From contig JASAND010030798.1 in the NCBI GenBank assembly GCA_030248195.1, forward strand, positions 1-64,000: 64,000 bases of DNA, read 5' to 3'. Of this stretch, positions 1 to 11,758 are shown one piece after another. Under the pieces are notes generated by a model. The model had not been told where the DNA came from, searched no databases, and was given only the letters and a program-made list of their open reading frames with translations. The position numbers and the translations under genes were made by a program. The stretch comes from Trissonchulus latispiculum (Eukaryota; Nematoda; Enoplea; Enoplida; Ironidae). Numbering within the stretch: the stretch's first letter is position 1; each line of letters starts with the position of its first letter.

Positions 1-987
1 AGGTGGTGATTCCTTTTGGGCACAAATTGTTGGTTGGCGGCGCAAATCAGGATGAAATTTGGCGAAACTTTCCAAAATATGTTCTTTTAGCGTTCTAACA
101 CCCTCCGCGCAATCCCGGTTCAAAAATTCGAGATTTCCGATCAGGGCGGTTTTCCCCAGTTTCTGAACGTTTGGCAGCTGCTATACAGTTATGACTATAT
201 TCATTTGAAAGATCTCGTTGAGCCTCACATTTTTGCTTTTTACAGCAACTTTCTAGTTTTTCTCTAGCGTGCGATAAGGCCGATTTTCTTGTTTTGGCGT
301 CGAAAACTTGTCATGTTTGCAGAAATCAAATAATCCATCATTTTTTTAACTACACAAGCAGGAAAATCAAACTAAGGGCAAATAATCTGAAGGCCTCACA
401 AGGGCAAATAATCCGATGGATGATCGTCCTCCAACAGCTATCTCGTAGGCTGCTATCATGAAAAATGTAGTTTTTGCAAAACACGACCAATTTTTTTCCA
501 AAGATTGTGGAGCATTCACCATGCAAGCTGGAGGGCTGCTACTTAACAAATGAGTTCTGCACAAATATACCCAGGGTCGTTTTTTTAGTTGCCCCGATTA
601 CTGCTTTCTAGCTAAAGTAATCGCTTGACAAATTTGGAAAAAGTAGGCAAAATACAGGTTACGCACACATTTCAGCTTATTTCTCCATAACGAAGAGCGA
701 TTTCACAATAAATAAAAAATCGTCCCCAGCTATTTGGTGGAGGTATCGAATGATATAACCGATGTCTCGCGAAAAAATTTACTTGAGTCTGCAAAAAATC
801 TGAAAAATTATACTTCTTCTAAAATGTGTTAAAAATATTTTAGAAATGCAACATTGGTTTCATGGTATGCATTAAAAGGAGAAAATGTCAAGCTGCATTT
901 TGATATAAAAACGGCTTCTTAACTCCAAGTAATGAATGAGTAATAATGGTGCAAACTTTATGTGACCAAAGGGAATCGCCACCTTAA
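1..987 (+). mobile_element. TTAA-flanked MITE family A, copy 1 (left edge cut)
   Basis: This non-coding repeat of about 985 bp occurs four times in the window. The copy starts at the window edge inside its left TTAA and ends with the inverted motif GGAATCGCCACC followed by TTAA at 984-987. The termini are inverted repeats of the form GGTGGTGATTCC. A palindromic TTAA at both ends is the target preference of the piggyBac superfamily, so a non-autonomous piggyBac-like element is the best guess. No transposase is present. The short reading frame near 367-564 is part of the repeat and not a gene. Confidence 0.85.
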
Positions 988-1416
988 CATAAGTACCTTG
1001 TTGTTTTATTACTGTAGTAGAAAAATTTTATTTAGTTGTATGGCTGAGGGCTTCTTCACTCAGGGCAGATTCACTAGAATTATTGTTGCTCCTGCCTATT
1101 GCAAGTAGATGGAGCATAGAAAATTTTAATTTTAAAACAAAGATTTCGGAAACTCAGGGCATCAGAACTAGATCCAAGCTTGGCAGCTTTACAAGCACTA
1201 CGAGGACACTATATTTACTAGCATTTAAAAATATGCGAGAATTGAGTAATTACTAAAGTAAGAAGTTTTCAGGGGGTAAAAGCTGATAAGAATTCTAAAA
1301 AACAAGATTTAACAGCAAAAAATTTTCCCCAACCAAAAATACCGGGTCAAGGCCCTGACCAGGTGACCCGGTTCATATAGTGACCCGAACTGACATGGTG
1401 ACCCGGTTTCATCTCT
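988..1416. repeat. Intergenic stretch ending in a fragment of a CCGG-rich repeat
   Basis: No gene is visible. At about 1340-1416 there are three degenerate units containing GACCCGG, ending in GGTTTCATCTCTG. The reverse complement, CAGAGATGAAACCGG, recurs near 39706. CAGAG is a common start of hAT-type terminal repeats, so these are probably single ends of the same MITE family. The partner end was not found at either place. Confidence 0.4.
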
Positions 1417-2497
1417 GCACATGCACATGACCAAGAACTGTGAACTAAAAACCGTTGTTGTCACAGTTTCCAAATTGAGAGAGAAAATCGATCAAAAGTA
1501 TATGCAACCGTAAAGGAAGGAAGAAAGGAAGGAAGGTAGGTTGATATTTGAAATCGGAACCAAAGCAAACACAGCTAATGCCTTCAAAGAAGTCTTATTA
1601 AAACCAAGATTGACCGCGTTTTGTTTGCTTTAACCAAAGGATTTAGAGGTTTTGAGGGTGTTTAGGCGGAATTAGTCCAGGAATTCATTTATCTATAGGC
1701 TATTACGTACGTAGCCACTTGCATTCATTGCAGCATCGTTTTTGGTAATAGGTCAGTTTGCGATAGCTCCTCAGACAAACAAAGAGAAGTCTCATTCAAC
1801 CAGACTTTATTACAACGATAGTTTTATTTAATTCCAGCTTCAGCCAGCCTGTACAGTCTTATACACTAAACTATGCTACAACTACATAATAGCAAGAGTA
1901 GATGTTGGGATAATCGTATCCCCCCAAGATTTCGGCTTTAATGTGTCGAGCATCTAGAAGCTAGAAAACACACAGTGTCGTACTCTTCTTATCATCATGA
2001 TATGTAATAGTGATGTGGATCGGATCGGATTGGCAGGTAAAAATTTAGCCGATCTGATCCAGCAAAATTATTTCTCAATCCGCTCCGCCCCGATCCGATC
2101 CGGCGATTCCAATTGGCTTCATCAAAAACCTAAGTGTAACTGGTTTGGGTTTTGCATTGTAAAACAACACCTTAACTCAATAATTTCACAGAAATTACTT
2201 TGTTTTATCATTACGAAACACAAATGCATAATTGTGAGAAATTATCAAAATTAAGCAAGACGTATAAAATTTAATTTGGGAGTTGGACAACGATGGATAC
2301 GGAACTGACAATTAAGCTTTTACACATGTAGATGCACATGTATGTCAAACATTCATACGTTCATAAATTAAGTTCTAAACTTTCACAGCTCTTCAAATGT
2401 TGAGATCAATCTCTCAGTGGTATATAGCTTGGACACATCTATAATTGCAGCATTTAAAATACCTTCTATAATTTATACTTTATATATATGTTATATA
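1417..2497. other. Intergenic DNA with repeat fragments
   Basis: No gene is supported. A GGAAGGAA purine tract lies at about 1514-1536. Around 1920-1960 there is a fragment of the repeat with core GATTTCGGCTTTAATGTG, which is complete near 39043-39450. At 2015-2105 facing copies of GGATCGGATCGG and CCGATCCGATCC suggest a decayed inverted-repeat element. Confidence 0.4.
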
Positions 2498-2788
2498 TTA
2501 AAGCAAAATCTTCCAACCTTTGACTTTACGCTCCACTTTGTTGCGTCGATGGACCTCCAGTGATATGGTAGGAATGGGTACTTGGGCCGTTTCTTCAGTA
2601 ACGGGACGGCAACAGGGGCACATTCTAGCTAATCGAGAACTTCCCATGCAGCACATCTTTTCATACATCCCGTTAAGAAATGCGCCAAAAGCGTCCACAT
2701 AAAGGCACCATCTGTCGCTCAATGTTAGATCACAGTAATCTAGATCTGATTTTCCTGGACTACTTGATATGTCACTAAAGCCTGCCAT
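2498..2788 (-). CDS. Possible small Cys-rich protein or terminal exon
   Basis: A 96-residue minus-strand frame starts at an ATG and ends in TAA. It contains a Cys cluster (residues about 46-60, with CCMGSS and MCPCC) and a basic C-terminal end (RRNKVERKVKG). The amino-acid composition looks more protein-like than the random frames nearby, and an in-frame stop lies about 30 bases upstream. I do not recognise a family. It could be the last exon of a gene whose other exons I cannot see, or a chance frame beside the LTR element that starts at 2968. Confidence 0.3.
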   Translation of the reverse strand: MAGFSDISSSPGKSDLDYCDLTLSDRWCLYVDAFGAFLNGMYEKMCCMGSSRLARMCPCCRPVTEETAQVPIPTISLEVHRRNKVERKVKGWKILL

Positions 2789-4000
2789 CCAGATAGTGTC
2801 AATGGCATCCCGTTAAACTTTGGTCTCACTCAATGTGACTGCTTCACTAGCTAAAATGGAAACATCAAAATACATACAATGGCAAAACTCTGATATCTTG
2901 TAAAATTAGTTATATGCTCTGCAGTTTGTAGCAGAAAGAGACCTTCGTAGGAAAAAGTTGTAATCGTTGCAACGGTTCAGTGGGAGATAGTCTTCAGATT
3001 AAGCGCCAGGTATAGTATAGGCTTTAATTGTTACTTAACAAAGTTCCAAAATTAACGGCTACGCAAGGCACGTATTGATTCAGCTATCTACTAACCCAAC
3101 TTCATATATCCAGTGTTGGTACATAACTCATTACTTTTTAAATCCTTTTTAAGTAAAATATAGTATGACTTATGACTTGTAAAGAAGCTACATTTCCTCC
3201 CCCCCTCAAACAGAAGAACACAGCACATAAAACAATAGTATAGAACAGGAATCAAGAATAAATGGAGTAAACAATAATAAAAACTATTATTTGATACAAT
3301 AATCAGTTCGTGTTCGATTAATTGGCAATAGCAGTTTGCGGCACGGGGAGAACACTTACGGGAGGGACCACTAAAAATCAACGCTTATCAAATTTACTGC
3401 AAAAATGTTCACATCAAGGGCAGCCCTGGGGCCAGACTACCCCGAAACAAAACCCTTGCTGCAACCACCATCGAAGCTAACATCTGTATAATTTCATGTG
3501 TACAACGTATGCAGCAAATGACTAACGTGCTAGAGACCAGTAGAAGCTAATCAACGCCTTTAGTGAAGCCAGAGCACCTCAGCGGAAGCTTCCACCAGCC
3601 TCCAAGCATTCTCCAGACAGTTGAAAACGCGCAAGCAGCAAACAACCTCCTTAACCATCCACAAATCTACCTAGTGTGAGAACTGGAGCACGAAGAAAAG
3701 GACAGAACGAAAAAGAAGTGTTGGTATCAAAGAAGACAGAAGAATGTCTCCAAAGTCTAAGCTAGGTCGCCTGTCTGAGATTATTCACGTGGACGATTCT
3801 CTTCTCACCACTATCACCGTCAACGACTTCATAATTTACAGGGGACGTCTGCTTACCAACAACCAAAGTACGACTCTACCGAGGCTGAAATTTACGGAGA
3901 TGGAAAGTGCGAACGCGCACAGTATCACCAACCTCGAAGACTGTTTCGCGGGGTTTGTTTGAGTTGTACTGGAGTCAAAATCCAATACAAAAGGCTTCCC

Positions 4001-4327
4001 CTAAAGGAAATTAGTTCCTGGCACACAGCTAAAATTAGAGGTTCTGACAACATAACAGCAGTAATCGTAGTCCTTACTCGCCAGTGCCACGCGGGATTTT
4101 ATAATACCAAGACCAAATAGAGGAGTACCGGTAATACTAACGGGTTTACAGCAAAAAGACGACTCCAGGGAAGGTTTACTGGGCAACTGCCTCCAAAAGT
4201 TTTCAGATACAATAGAAATACTGGACCCTAAATCAATTAATATATCCGTAGCTACACTATCAAGTAGACCTCTAACGAAAAACGGCTTATCTACAGAAAA
4301 CAAATGAGTAACTGATGCAGTTATCAT
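4001..4327 (-). pseudogene. Retropepsin-like protease remnant
   Basis: This 108-residue frame contains ILIDLGSSISIVSENFW, which matches the flap and active-site context of retrotransposon aspartic proteases. The family's catalytic triad is D-T/S-G, but here it reads D-L-G, so the second residue is substituted. The frame stops shortly afterwards and no reverse transcriptase follows. Its position downstream of the Gag knuckle is the usual order. It is probably inactive. Confidence 0.6.
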
Positions 4328-4455
4328 ACTACAAATACAAAAACAAAAAGAGCAAACACAAGAATCATTGTCCGGACGAGGAATATTATTACGATTAGAA
4401 AAATAACAAGAATATGTGTTTCACCCCAAACTTTCTCGAGCTAAGCCGGGGCAAA

Positions 4456-5013
4456 CTAGTTTAACGAGCCAGAGTTACCAGAACGAAAGCCTCTACCCCT
4501 CTGTCGACCGCGATTGCTACCAGACGACTGCGTTCTGTAACCGATAACCCCTCTGCTACCACCAGAAGACCCTGTACACTGTGCGGAAAAGTGGCCAACC
4601 CTACCACACTGAAAACAAGATCTACTAACAATCCGAGGCTCCTGAGAAGACGCCATCTGACTGAGAGCAGTAGTCAGCTCACCTACTTGCAAAGACAACT
4701 GCTGCACTTGCGCTTCCATCTGTGCCAAACGTTGTGCAGCTGCACCGTCGGCAGAGACTGCTGCAACATTTTGATAAATACTTTGTCTCTCTTGCAAGCT
4801 TTCAATTGACTTCAGACTTTTAGAATTTTGCTCTACCATTTGGTTGAACCGTTTCTGTAACGTCTCTACAGAAGCAACACCAGCCTGAGGAGGAAAAAGT
4901 TTGAATGATAACTCCTCCTTACGCGCAATTTCTAACGTTTTCGCCAAAGTTTCAGGGTTTTGACTAAGTAAACACTTTCGAATATGTGGCAAACTCTGGT
5001 TCTGCAATAACAA
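4456..5013 (-). pseudogene. Gag C-terminal part with zinc knuckle (broken frame)
   Basis: This 185-residue continuation of Gag contains a coiled-coil-like region (about residues 50-118, rich in Q, L, A and E) and one CCHC zinc knuckle, CFQCGRVGHFSAQC, near residue 137. A Gly/Arg/Ser-rich tail typical of nucleocapsid follows. It is separated from the N-terminal part by a short frame break. The knuckle binds the element's RNA in related Gags. Confidence 0.8.
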
Positions 5014-5074
5014 ACTAAGTTCCTTTCGCGAGCTGCCGCAGTTAGGTTAGGGCGTGCCACATCTAACATGCGCT

Positions 5075-5506
5075 CTAACTTATCCAAAAACAAGAAATAG
5101 ATTCATTGGTTTGCTGCATGCACTCTCTTAGTTCACACCATTTCAAACACGCTTCGTTTGGACGACACAACTGGGCCAGAAAAGCCTGTTTAACTGCTTC
5201 ACAAGACTGCTTTTGTTCAACATTCAACCGACTAAACATTCTAGCTGCCATACCCTGAAGGAAGCTAGGCAAAATTCTCAACTTATCCTGGGGGATCCAA
5301 TTTTGAGCAGTTGCGTAACGATCATAGGAATTGAACCACTCTCTGATATCCTCATTATCACCACAAGACAGTCGACTGGGTGTGGGGCAAGCTACAAAAT
5401 TTTGAAACGGGAAATGCACGTTAGCTGGATCATTCATATTTTGATCGTTAATTTGAATGCCATGAGCCCTCAATTCTCTATTGCCAATATTGAGCATGAA
5501 AAACAC
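5075..5506 (-). pseudogene. Gag N-terminal part (broken frame)
   Basis: This 143-residue minus-strand frame has the signature of retrotransposon Gag capsid: a DIREWFNSYDRYA segment, then LRILPSFLQGMAARMF, then an alpha-helical stretch. It ends at a frame break beside a T homopolymer near 5088, and the similarity resumes in the next frame. The break may be genuine decay or a base-calling indel. It belongs to the element bounded at 2968-5973. Confidence 0.75.
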
Positions 5507-5978
5507 AAAATTTCAGTTCATTACTCCATTTGTACCTGATACGTGGGTGTCAGATTTGAAATCGCTTTAAATGGTCTTTGGTCTTCACCTGGACTGGAAA
5601 AAAGTCATGATAAATTGGTAGACTTCCAAAAGCTGCAAAAGGCAAGAAGAAAAAGAAAACAATAAGAATCTAGAAATTCCAGAAAAAACCAAAAATGGGG
5701 AGGCCCAGATGTAGAGAGGCCAATGCACCAAACTGCAGCGGTTCAGTGGAAACGGATTGTCTTTAGGCTAGGCGCTGTTCATAACAGACTTTAATTGCCA
5801 TATAGCCATATAAAGTTCCAAACTAAACGCACGGCAGGCCACGTATTGATTCAACTACACCAACCCAACGACGTCTACCAAGTATCGGCACCGAACTCAT
5901 TACTTTTAAAAAACCTTTTTTATATATTCTTTTTCGAAACACAGTTTAACTTTTGGCTGGTAGATACGCTACAATCGT

Positions 5979-6902
5979 AATACCATTTATAATGTTAGTT
6001 TTGTAAACATTCTTCTTGTAACTGTCACTTCTAATTTAAAACTATAACTATTAAAAACTGCAAGATGTCGTCCTTCCCAACAAGGCGAATGGGTCAGCAA
6101 ATGGATTTTGGTTAATACCGCAAGGAAAGCATAAAAACGGGAGCCTAGTCGCTGAGTCCTTTACTAAGTCCTAGTCTAAGTATGCGCTATATCTGGAAGG
6201 TACTTTAAACTTTTACTCAGTTCCCATTTGACTACAATAGCTATTTGGAACACTGTACTAATGCTAAAAATATTACTAAGTCATAAAGATTTGAATTGAA
6301 AGAAAATGTCCCTCAAAATTTACTTAGATAGGATTAACTTAGACGCCAGAAAATCCACACTTCTTTGACATGTGTCTGGAAGCTAAGGTCAGGTTTCTTA
6401 GATAGAGATAAATTTTTGAAGGCCAACTCTAGACCGGACCCAATATATTATATATCAAAGTTTGGTTTGAACCTTCGCATATGGAGTTGAAATGTTTCGT
6501 TTCCAGAGAAATTTGATAGTCTAGTTTTCTTTCCATTCATATTGCCTCCAAACCCATGAGAAAAGCAATGATCATGCTGTTTACTCTACTAAGAAAAATT
6601 GGCCGTGTATCTACCTACTATAGTAATACTGAGTACTGAGTGAGTATACTATACTTCCAAATGCTGTCAGTCTATTAACATTAAGAAGCTTAGCAGTGTT
6701 GTATGGGTCTCGTGAATATTAGCAAAATTTTTTAAAAGATCTGAACTCGAATGCACTAATATAAGGGGTGGTATCTTTCCTTTACAGTGTTCTTTAGTGT
6801 CTGTGCACCGAACTCTCATTTCCATGCTACTACTACTACTGTCCTACAAACAATTGGGCAGCCAAGCTAACTGCTCCATGTCTAAATTGTGCGACCAAGT
6901 TA
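5979..6902. other. Intergenic DNA, nothing recognised
   Basis: AT-rich sequence between two mobile elements. I see no long frame, RNA gene or clear repeat. Confidence 0.5.
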
Positions 6903-6910
6903 GAAAACGG

Positions 6911-7327
6911 TAGGGTTGTTATAAGAAACTGACCGGACCGGGCCCGGGCCTGAGCCCAGGGCCCGCTACTAGGCCCGGAGCCAATTAAGGCCCGGCCCAA
7001 AACCCGGACCCGCCTCTTGAAACAGCTTTAAATTCTCGGGCCAGGTGAGAAGCCCGGACTCCGCAGCCCGCCCGGGCCCGCTACTAGGCCCGGCTCAAAG
7101 CTGGAAGTCCCAAACTAGCAAACTAAGTCAGGCAGGCACGATGAGCCCGGTAGGCCCGGTGAGCCCGGCAGGCCCGGTGAGCCTGATCTCTAAAACCGGG
7201 CCCGGAAGTGGCCCGGGTTTTCAGTCAGAGCCGGCCCGGGCAACACAAAATTTTCCTTGCCGGGCCTAAACCGGCCCGGGCCCGACTCAGGGCATGAAGC
7301 CCGCTCAAGGACCCGGGTACAACCCTA
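6911..7327. mobile_element. GC-rich hAT-like MITE
   Basis: This 417-bp island is packed with GCCCGG motifs inside AT-rich surroundings. It starts with TAGGGTTGT and ends with ACAACCCTA, its inverted copy. The flanks GAAAACGG (6903-6910) and GACAACGG (7328-7335) form an 8-bp target duplication with one mismatch, which fits hAT transposition. It has no coding capacity; the frames across it are by-products of the GC repeats. Confidence 0.7.
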
Positions 7328-7335
7328 GACAACGG

Positions 7336-8390
7336 GTAATTTCTCACTGATACTGAGTTTTCAAATTCCGGAGTCTTCGGGATTTTGCATTTATCTTGCA
7401 ATTGCTTGCGATAGGCAAAAGCCAGAAAGTTTGTTTCAAAAGCGTATATGGACCTAAACGAGATTTTTCGATTGAATAATAATATAGTCATAGCTAGACA
7501 CCTGCTACAGTGCTATGTACCAAAGTGTCAGAAATTTGCAGCGCTAAGGGCGTTAGAACGCTAAATGAACTTTTCTCGGAAAGTTTCGTCAAATTTAATC
7601 TTTCATCTCAAGTTTGAACTGTCAACTGAGGAATCGCCACTATAAACACAGCGAGAATAGAATCCAAACATTTTATACAGTATGCTTGTTTACATTTTAT
7701 TGATCTCTGCCAATTCCTCATTGAAACAGTTCTTTGGACATCTCAAAATGCCGCCCGCCCGTTAAACGTTCAGGTGTTTGATTAAATTTACTGAGATTTA
7801 ATAAAATGAAATTAAGGTAAGCATTATGTATATATAGTTCGTTTTGCTGGTAGTAACTTAAGAGAGCTCTTTCAAACCAAAAACCAGATGATATTAAGCA
7901 AAGACCAAATGTGTCTTGTAAATTGAATAATGCTGGGGCATTAAAAGGATGAGCTAGAAGGTCTGGGTTGGCTAGATCCTAAGACTGGCTAAAATTAATT
8001 CCTTCTTTCCTTCTCCCTTTTTCTTTCCCTGCAGGTTCCCATTTAGACAAAGTGTGGAATCTTTTCTGCACTGATAATGTTCTTCAATGCATGTCCACTG
8101 CGTCAATCTTAATGAAATATCAGCGCACCCCGCAAAAACTATCTTTTTAGAAATATTTCAATCTCAGAATTTTCCATTAAGAAAACTAAACCGAAGGAGT
8201 GCTACTACTTATATTCTGCTGAAGTACAAAACTTAATGCATTACATTCTTATAATTGAGACTCACAATTTGGAAATTGGTCTTGATCGCGTGAGGTATTT
8301 GATTTGGTACAATTGGAAGCGGCAGAGCAGACAGAGGCAACCACAGAGCAAAATGTACAAAGAGGTTGTGATGGGATGTGCCCTGAAGGC
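7336..8390. other. Intergenic DNA, nothing recognised
   Basis: No gene, RNA or element could be supported. A pyrimidine-rich stretch lies at about 8003-8035. Confidence 0.5.
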
Positions 8391-9381
8391 TTAAGGTGGT
8401 GATTCCATTTGGGCACATATTGTTATTTGGCGACGTAAACCAAGATCAAATTTGATGAAACTTTCCGAAATAAGTTCTTTTAGCGTTCTAACACCCTCCG
8501 CGCAATCCCGATTCAAAAATTCGAGATTACCGGTCAGAGTGGTTTTTCCCTATTTCTGAACGTTTGGCAGCAGCTGTACAGTTATGACTATATTCATTCG
8601 AAAGATCTCATTGAGCTTCACATTTTTGTCTTTTAAAGCAAGTTTCTAGCTTTTCTCCACTGTGAGATATAGCCGATTTTCTTGTTTTGGCGTCGAAAAC
8701 TTGTCATTTTTGCAGAAATCAAATAATCCAACATTTCTTGAACTGCGCACGCCGCAAAATCAAACTAAGGACGTCGATCTGAAGGTCTCACAGGGACAAA
8801 TTATCCGACGCATGATCGTCTTCCAACTGCTATCCTGTAGGCTGCTATCATAAAAAAAGTAGTTTTTGCAAAAACACGACCAATTTTTTCCAAAGATTGT
8901 GGAGCATTCACCATGCAAGCTGGAGGGCTGCTACTGAACAAATGTGTTCTGCACAAATATACCCAGGGACGATTTTTTAGTTGCCCCGATTGCTGCTTTC
9001 TAGCTAAAGTAATCGCTTGACAAATTTGGAAAAGGTAGGCAAAATACAGGTTACGCACACATTTCAGCTTATTACTCTATAACGAAGAACGATTTCACAA
9101 TAAATAAAAAAATCGTCCCCAGCTATTTGATGGAGGTATCGATTGATATAACTGATGTCTCGCGAAAAAATTTACTTGAGTCTGCAAAAATTCTGGAAAA
9201 ATAATACTTCTTCTAAAATGTGTTAAAAATATTGTAAAAGGCAAACATTAGTTTCGTGGCATGCATTAAACAGAGAAAATGTCAAGCTACATTTTGATAT
9301 AAAAATGGCTTCTTAACTCCAAGTAATGGATGAGTAATAATGGTGCAAACTTTATGTGACCAAAGGGAATCACCACCTTAA
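8391..9381 (+). mobile_element. TTAA-flanked MITE family A, copy 2
   Basis: A complete copy in the same orientation as copy 1. TTAA lies at 8391-8394 and 9378-9381, with inverted termini GGTGGTGATTCC and GGAATCACCACC. The body is about 983 bp. It includes a minus-strand frame of 85 residues whose equivalent can also be read in the other copies. I judge this a result of recent shared ancestry, not protein selection. Confidence 0.88.
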
Positions 9382-10259
9382 GCATTATCACATTACAGTT
9401 CTTTTGCTGCTGCTTGCCACTTGAGTCAACATATATTCGGAAAACCTTCAAACTACATATATGTGTACTTGCCAAGAACATTGTTCCCAAGAATTTATCC
9501 AGATAACTAAAAAGCTACTTTACCTGCGGCGAACAGAATTGCTGGAAATAAAATAAAAACAAAACATTCGAAAGTATGTACCAACAGTAGAACCACGTTG
9601 AACAGGAAATAAGCCTTAAAGGGTAACACAAAATATTGTCATAGAAAAGATTTATTGAATAAATAAAGTATGTAGGCAGTGTAGGTTATGCTTGGATACT
9701 TTTTGTTCAGATAACTGAAAACTTTCCTAGAATCAAACTTTAGGATACACTAAAATAATGCTGAGAATAATGAGACTAATTATATTTCCATAAAGTATAT
9801 CTACATTCCGTACATACTTTTCCGGCTAACAAGCTGATATGCAAAACCTTCAAGGGCCTTTGCAAGCCGACTTGAGTCCTCAGTCACGTCCAGGAAGAGG
9901 CCAGTTCTTTTAAACCTCACAGCTTGTTATAATTTACTACTCTAAATCAAAAGTTGGTTAGTATACTTCAGAAACCGCCGCTAGTCAATTACAAAACTAA
10001 GTAGCTATTGTATCTGTGTGGAGGCTTCACTTTGCATATTGTCTGGTTATCCTGTATTTGACTCACAAAAGAAATTGAAAGGGGGGGGGGGGGCGGGTGA
10101 TGATCTACTTTAATATTAGCAAAGGGCGGCGGCATATAATATAATATAATCAGAGGTCGGCATTGCCCTGCTTTTTTGATCTTCTATGCCCAAAATCCAG
10201 TAAGCATGAATGCACCGCGAATTTTCAGTTTTTGGACTGAAAATCAGGCGACAGTTCTT
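9382..10259. other. Intergenic DNA
   Basis: No gene is visible. It contains a G homopolymer run at 10081-10095 and a short ATAAT tandem near 10136-10150. Confidence 0.5.
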
Positions 10260-10685
10260 AACGAGCTGAGCAATTTTTGTAATAGAGAGAACTCTTGAAA
10301 ACGCACTTAATTCCCGGAATTCGCGAAAACCGGAATTTCCGGATTTTAAAAGTTTTCTTCAATACGCCATAATATTGGCATTATTTGAAAGATGAGGGAA
10401 ACAACTTTGAATCAGTATCTGAAAACTCTCCAAATTTCCGGAATCTACGAGAGTCGAGATTAACTCTAGCTAGCGAGTTTTTCCTGAACTCCGCAGAGTG
10501 GGCGCATTTCTGCGAGTGGGCTGTATTACAAAAGTTGTTCAGCTCATGAGGAGCTTTCAAATGATACCCACATTGTGAGGTATTAGAGTGAATTTTAAAA
10601 TCCGGAAATTCCGATTTTCGCGGATTCCAGGAATTAAGTTTGTTTTCAAGAGTTTGTTCTATTACAAATGTTGTTCAGCTCGTTA
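10260..10685. mobile_element. Foldback (inverted-repeat) element
   Basis: The left arm (about 10260-10352) contains ACGAGCTGAGCA, TTTTTGTAAT, ACTCTTGAAAAC and TTTCCGGATTTTAAAA in order. The right arm (about 10594-10685) carries them reversed, ending in TCAGCTCGT. The arms are about 90 bp and imperfect, around a 240-bp centre. No coding region is present, and the target duplication was not resolved. Confidence 0.6.
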
Positions 10686-11708
10686 AAAGTTTTTGAATGA
10701 TTCTCATCTTGAGGTATTAAAGGCTAATCTGTTACCAACTGTCAATATTTGTGTACACATTTTTGGTTGTACTATAGTGGCTTCGGAAATTACTCAGTCG
10801 CAGTCAAAATGGCACTGGTCGCTTGGTCAAGAAAAGAAGATGTAATAGAGTTACCCAAAATTGGGTGCGATGGGAAGGCCCAAATTTGCAATTATATATA
10901 TATATACTTTGTTTTTGAGACTAAAGGTTTCCTGAAATAAATTATTAAATTATTCAACTGAATATAGGGAGTTTCGTGTCCCGGGAGAGTCAAGTTCTCG
11001 CTAAATGGGTCGCTCAATTCTCGTGCATCTGGTGTTTTAAAATAAACCCCCAAAAATACGATTTGTCGTTTGAGGCTCCTTGCCCCTCTCTGTCTGTTAC
11101 CGACAGGGGGATCGTTTACACTTTCAAACATATGTATACTATAATCTGACTGCTTAAAAATGGTGGCGAAATGCTATCTGAAATGGTGGCGAAAAACATA
11201 GCAATGAAATTAAAAAAATTATTTTAACTGAGAGCTAATACCAAGACTAATGCGGACTATATCAATAAGGCATGCATAGTCATACATATTAGGTTGAGTG
11301 TGAATAGCTTCAGCTAAAGGTAATTTTGTTAAACATGTATATGTTAGCAAGCGATAATGGCGCAAGAATTTATTTCTATCATTATAAGCTGTATCAGCCT
11401 ACTATGCCAGCCAAAACCTCATCACTGTCATAAATATATTTCCTTGTAATCAAGTCCAATCAAACTCTTCAATTAGACAGGTGTAAATACATATTAACCG
11501 GGAATGATAACCAACCCAACCAGCATTCTTTGTGACTAACTTTGTGTTTTTCGAATTGGATGACAACATCAAGAGACAACAAATGAAAAGAGACAAGAAA
11601 TTTTGACAGGGAAGCTGCGTAATTGCCAAACAATTTAAGACTGCATTTGTCTTTATTTTTAGTTAGAAATTTGTCCTTGTCATAGTGATGTTCAGAAGCA
11701 ACAGTACA
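10686..11708. other. Intergenic DNA, nothing recognised
   Basis: AT-rich sequence with a short (TA) run near 10895. Short frames at 10749-10940 and 10892-11131 have no recognisable features. Confidence 0.45.
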
Positions 11709-11758
11709 TAATAACTAAGAGTGTGACAAGCGTCACACCAAGAGTCCATGATTTTCTC

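Larger units (their letters stand above)
2968..5973 (-). mobile_element. Gag-protease LTR element without polymerase
   Basis: The ends are LTRs at 2968-3192 and 5734-5973, both of the form TGCARCGGTTCAG...CTACA. A perfect 5-bp target duplication, ATCGT, sits at 2963-2967 and 5974-5978. The element reads on the minus strand. A primer-binding site complementary to a tRNA-Gly-like 3' end (plus-strand GGCCAATGCACCA at 5718-5730) lies next to the right LTR, and a polypurine tract (plus-strand TTTCCTCCCCCCC) starts at 3193. Inside are gag and protease-like frames only; no reverse transcriptase or integrase is visible. About 800 bases between protease and polypurine tract hold nothing recognisable. 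The two LTRs differ at roughly 30% of positions by eye. Confidence 0.85.

Noticed and set aside
7045..7269. PGP-rich collagen-like frame
   Set aside because: It is the GCCCGG repeat of the hAT-like MITE read in one frame; there are no true Gly-X-Y triplets.
8801..9058. 85-residue frame conserved in several MITE A copies
   Set aside because: Conservation matches that of the surrounding non-coding DNA, and copies 1 and 3 break it. It is explained by common descent of the repeat.
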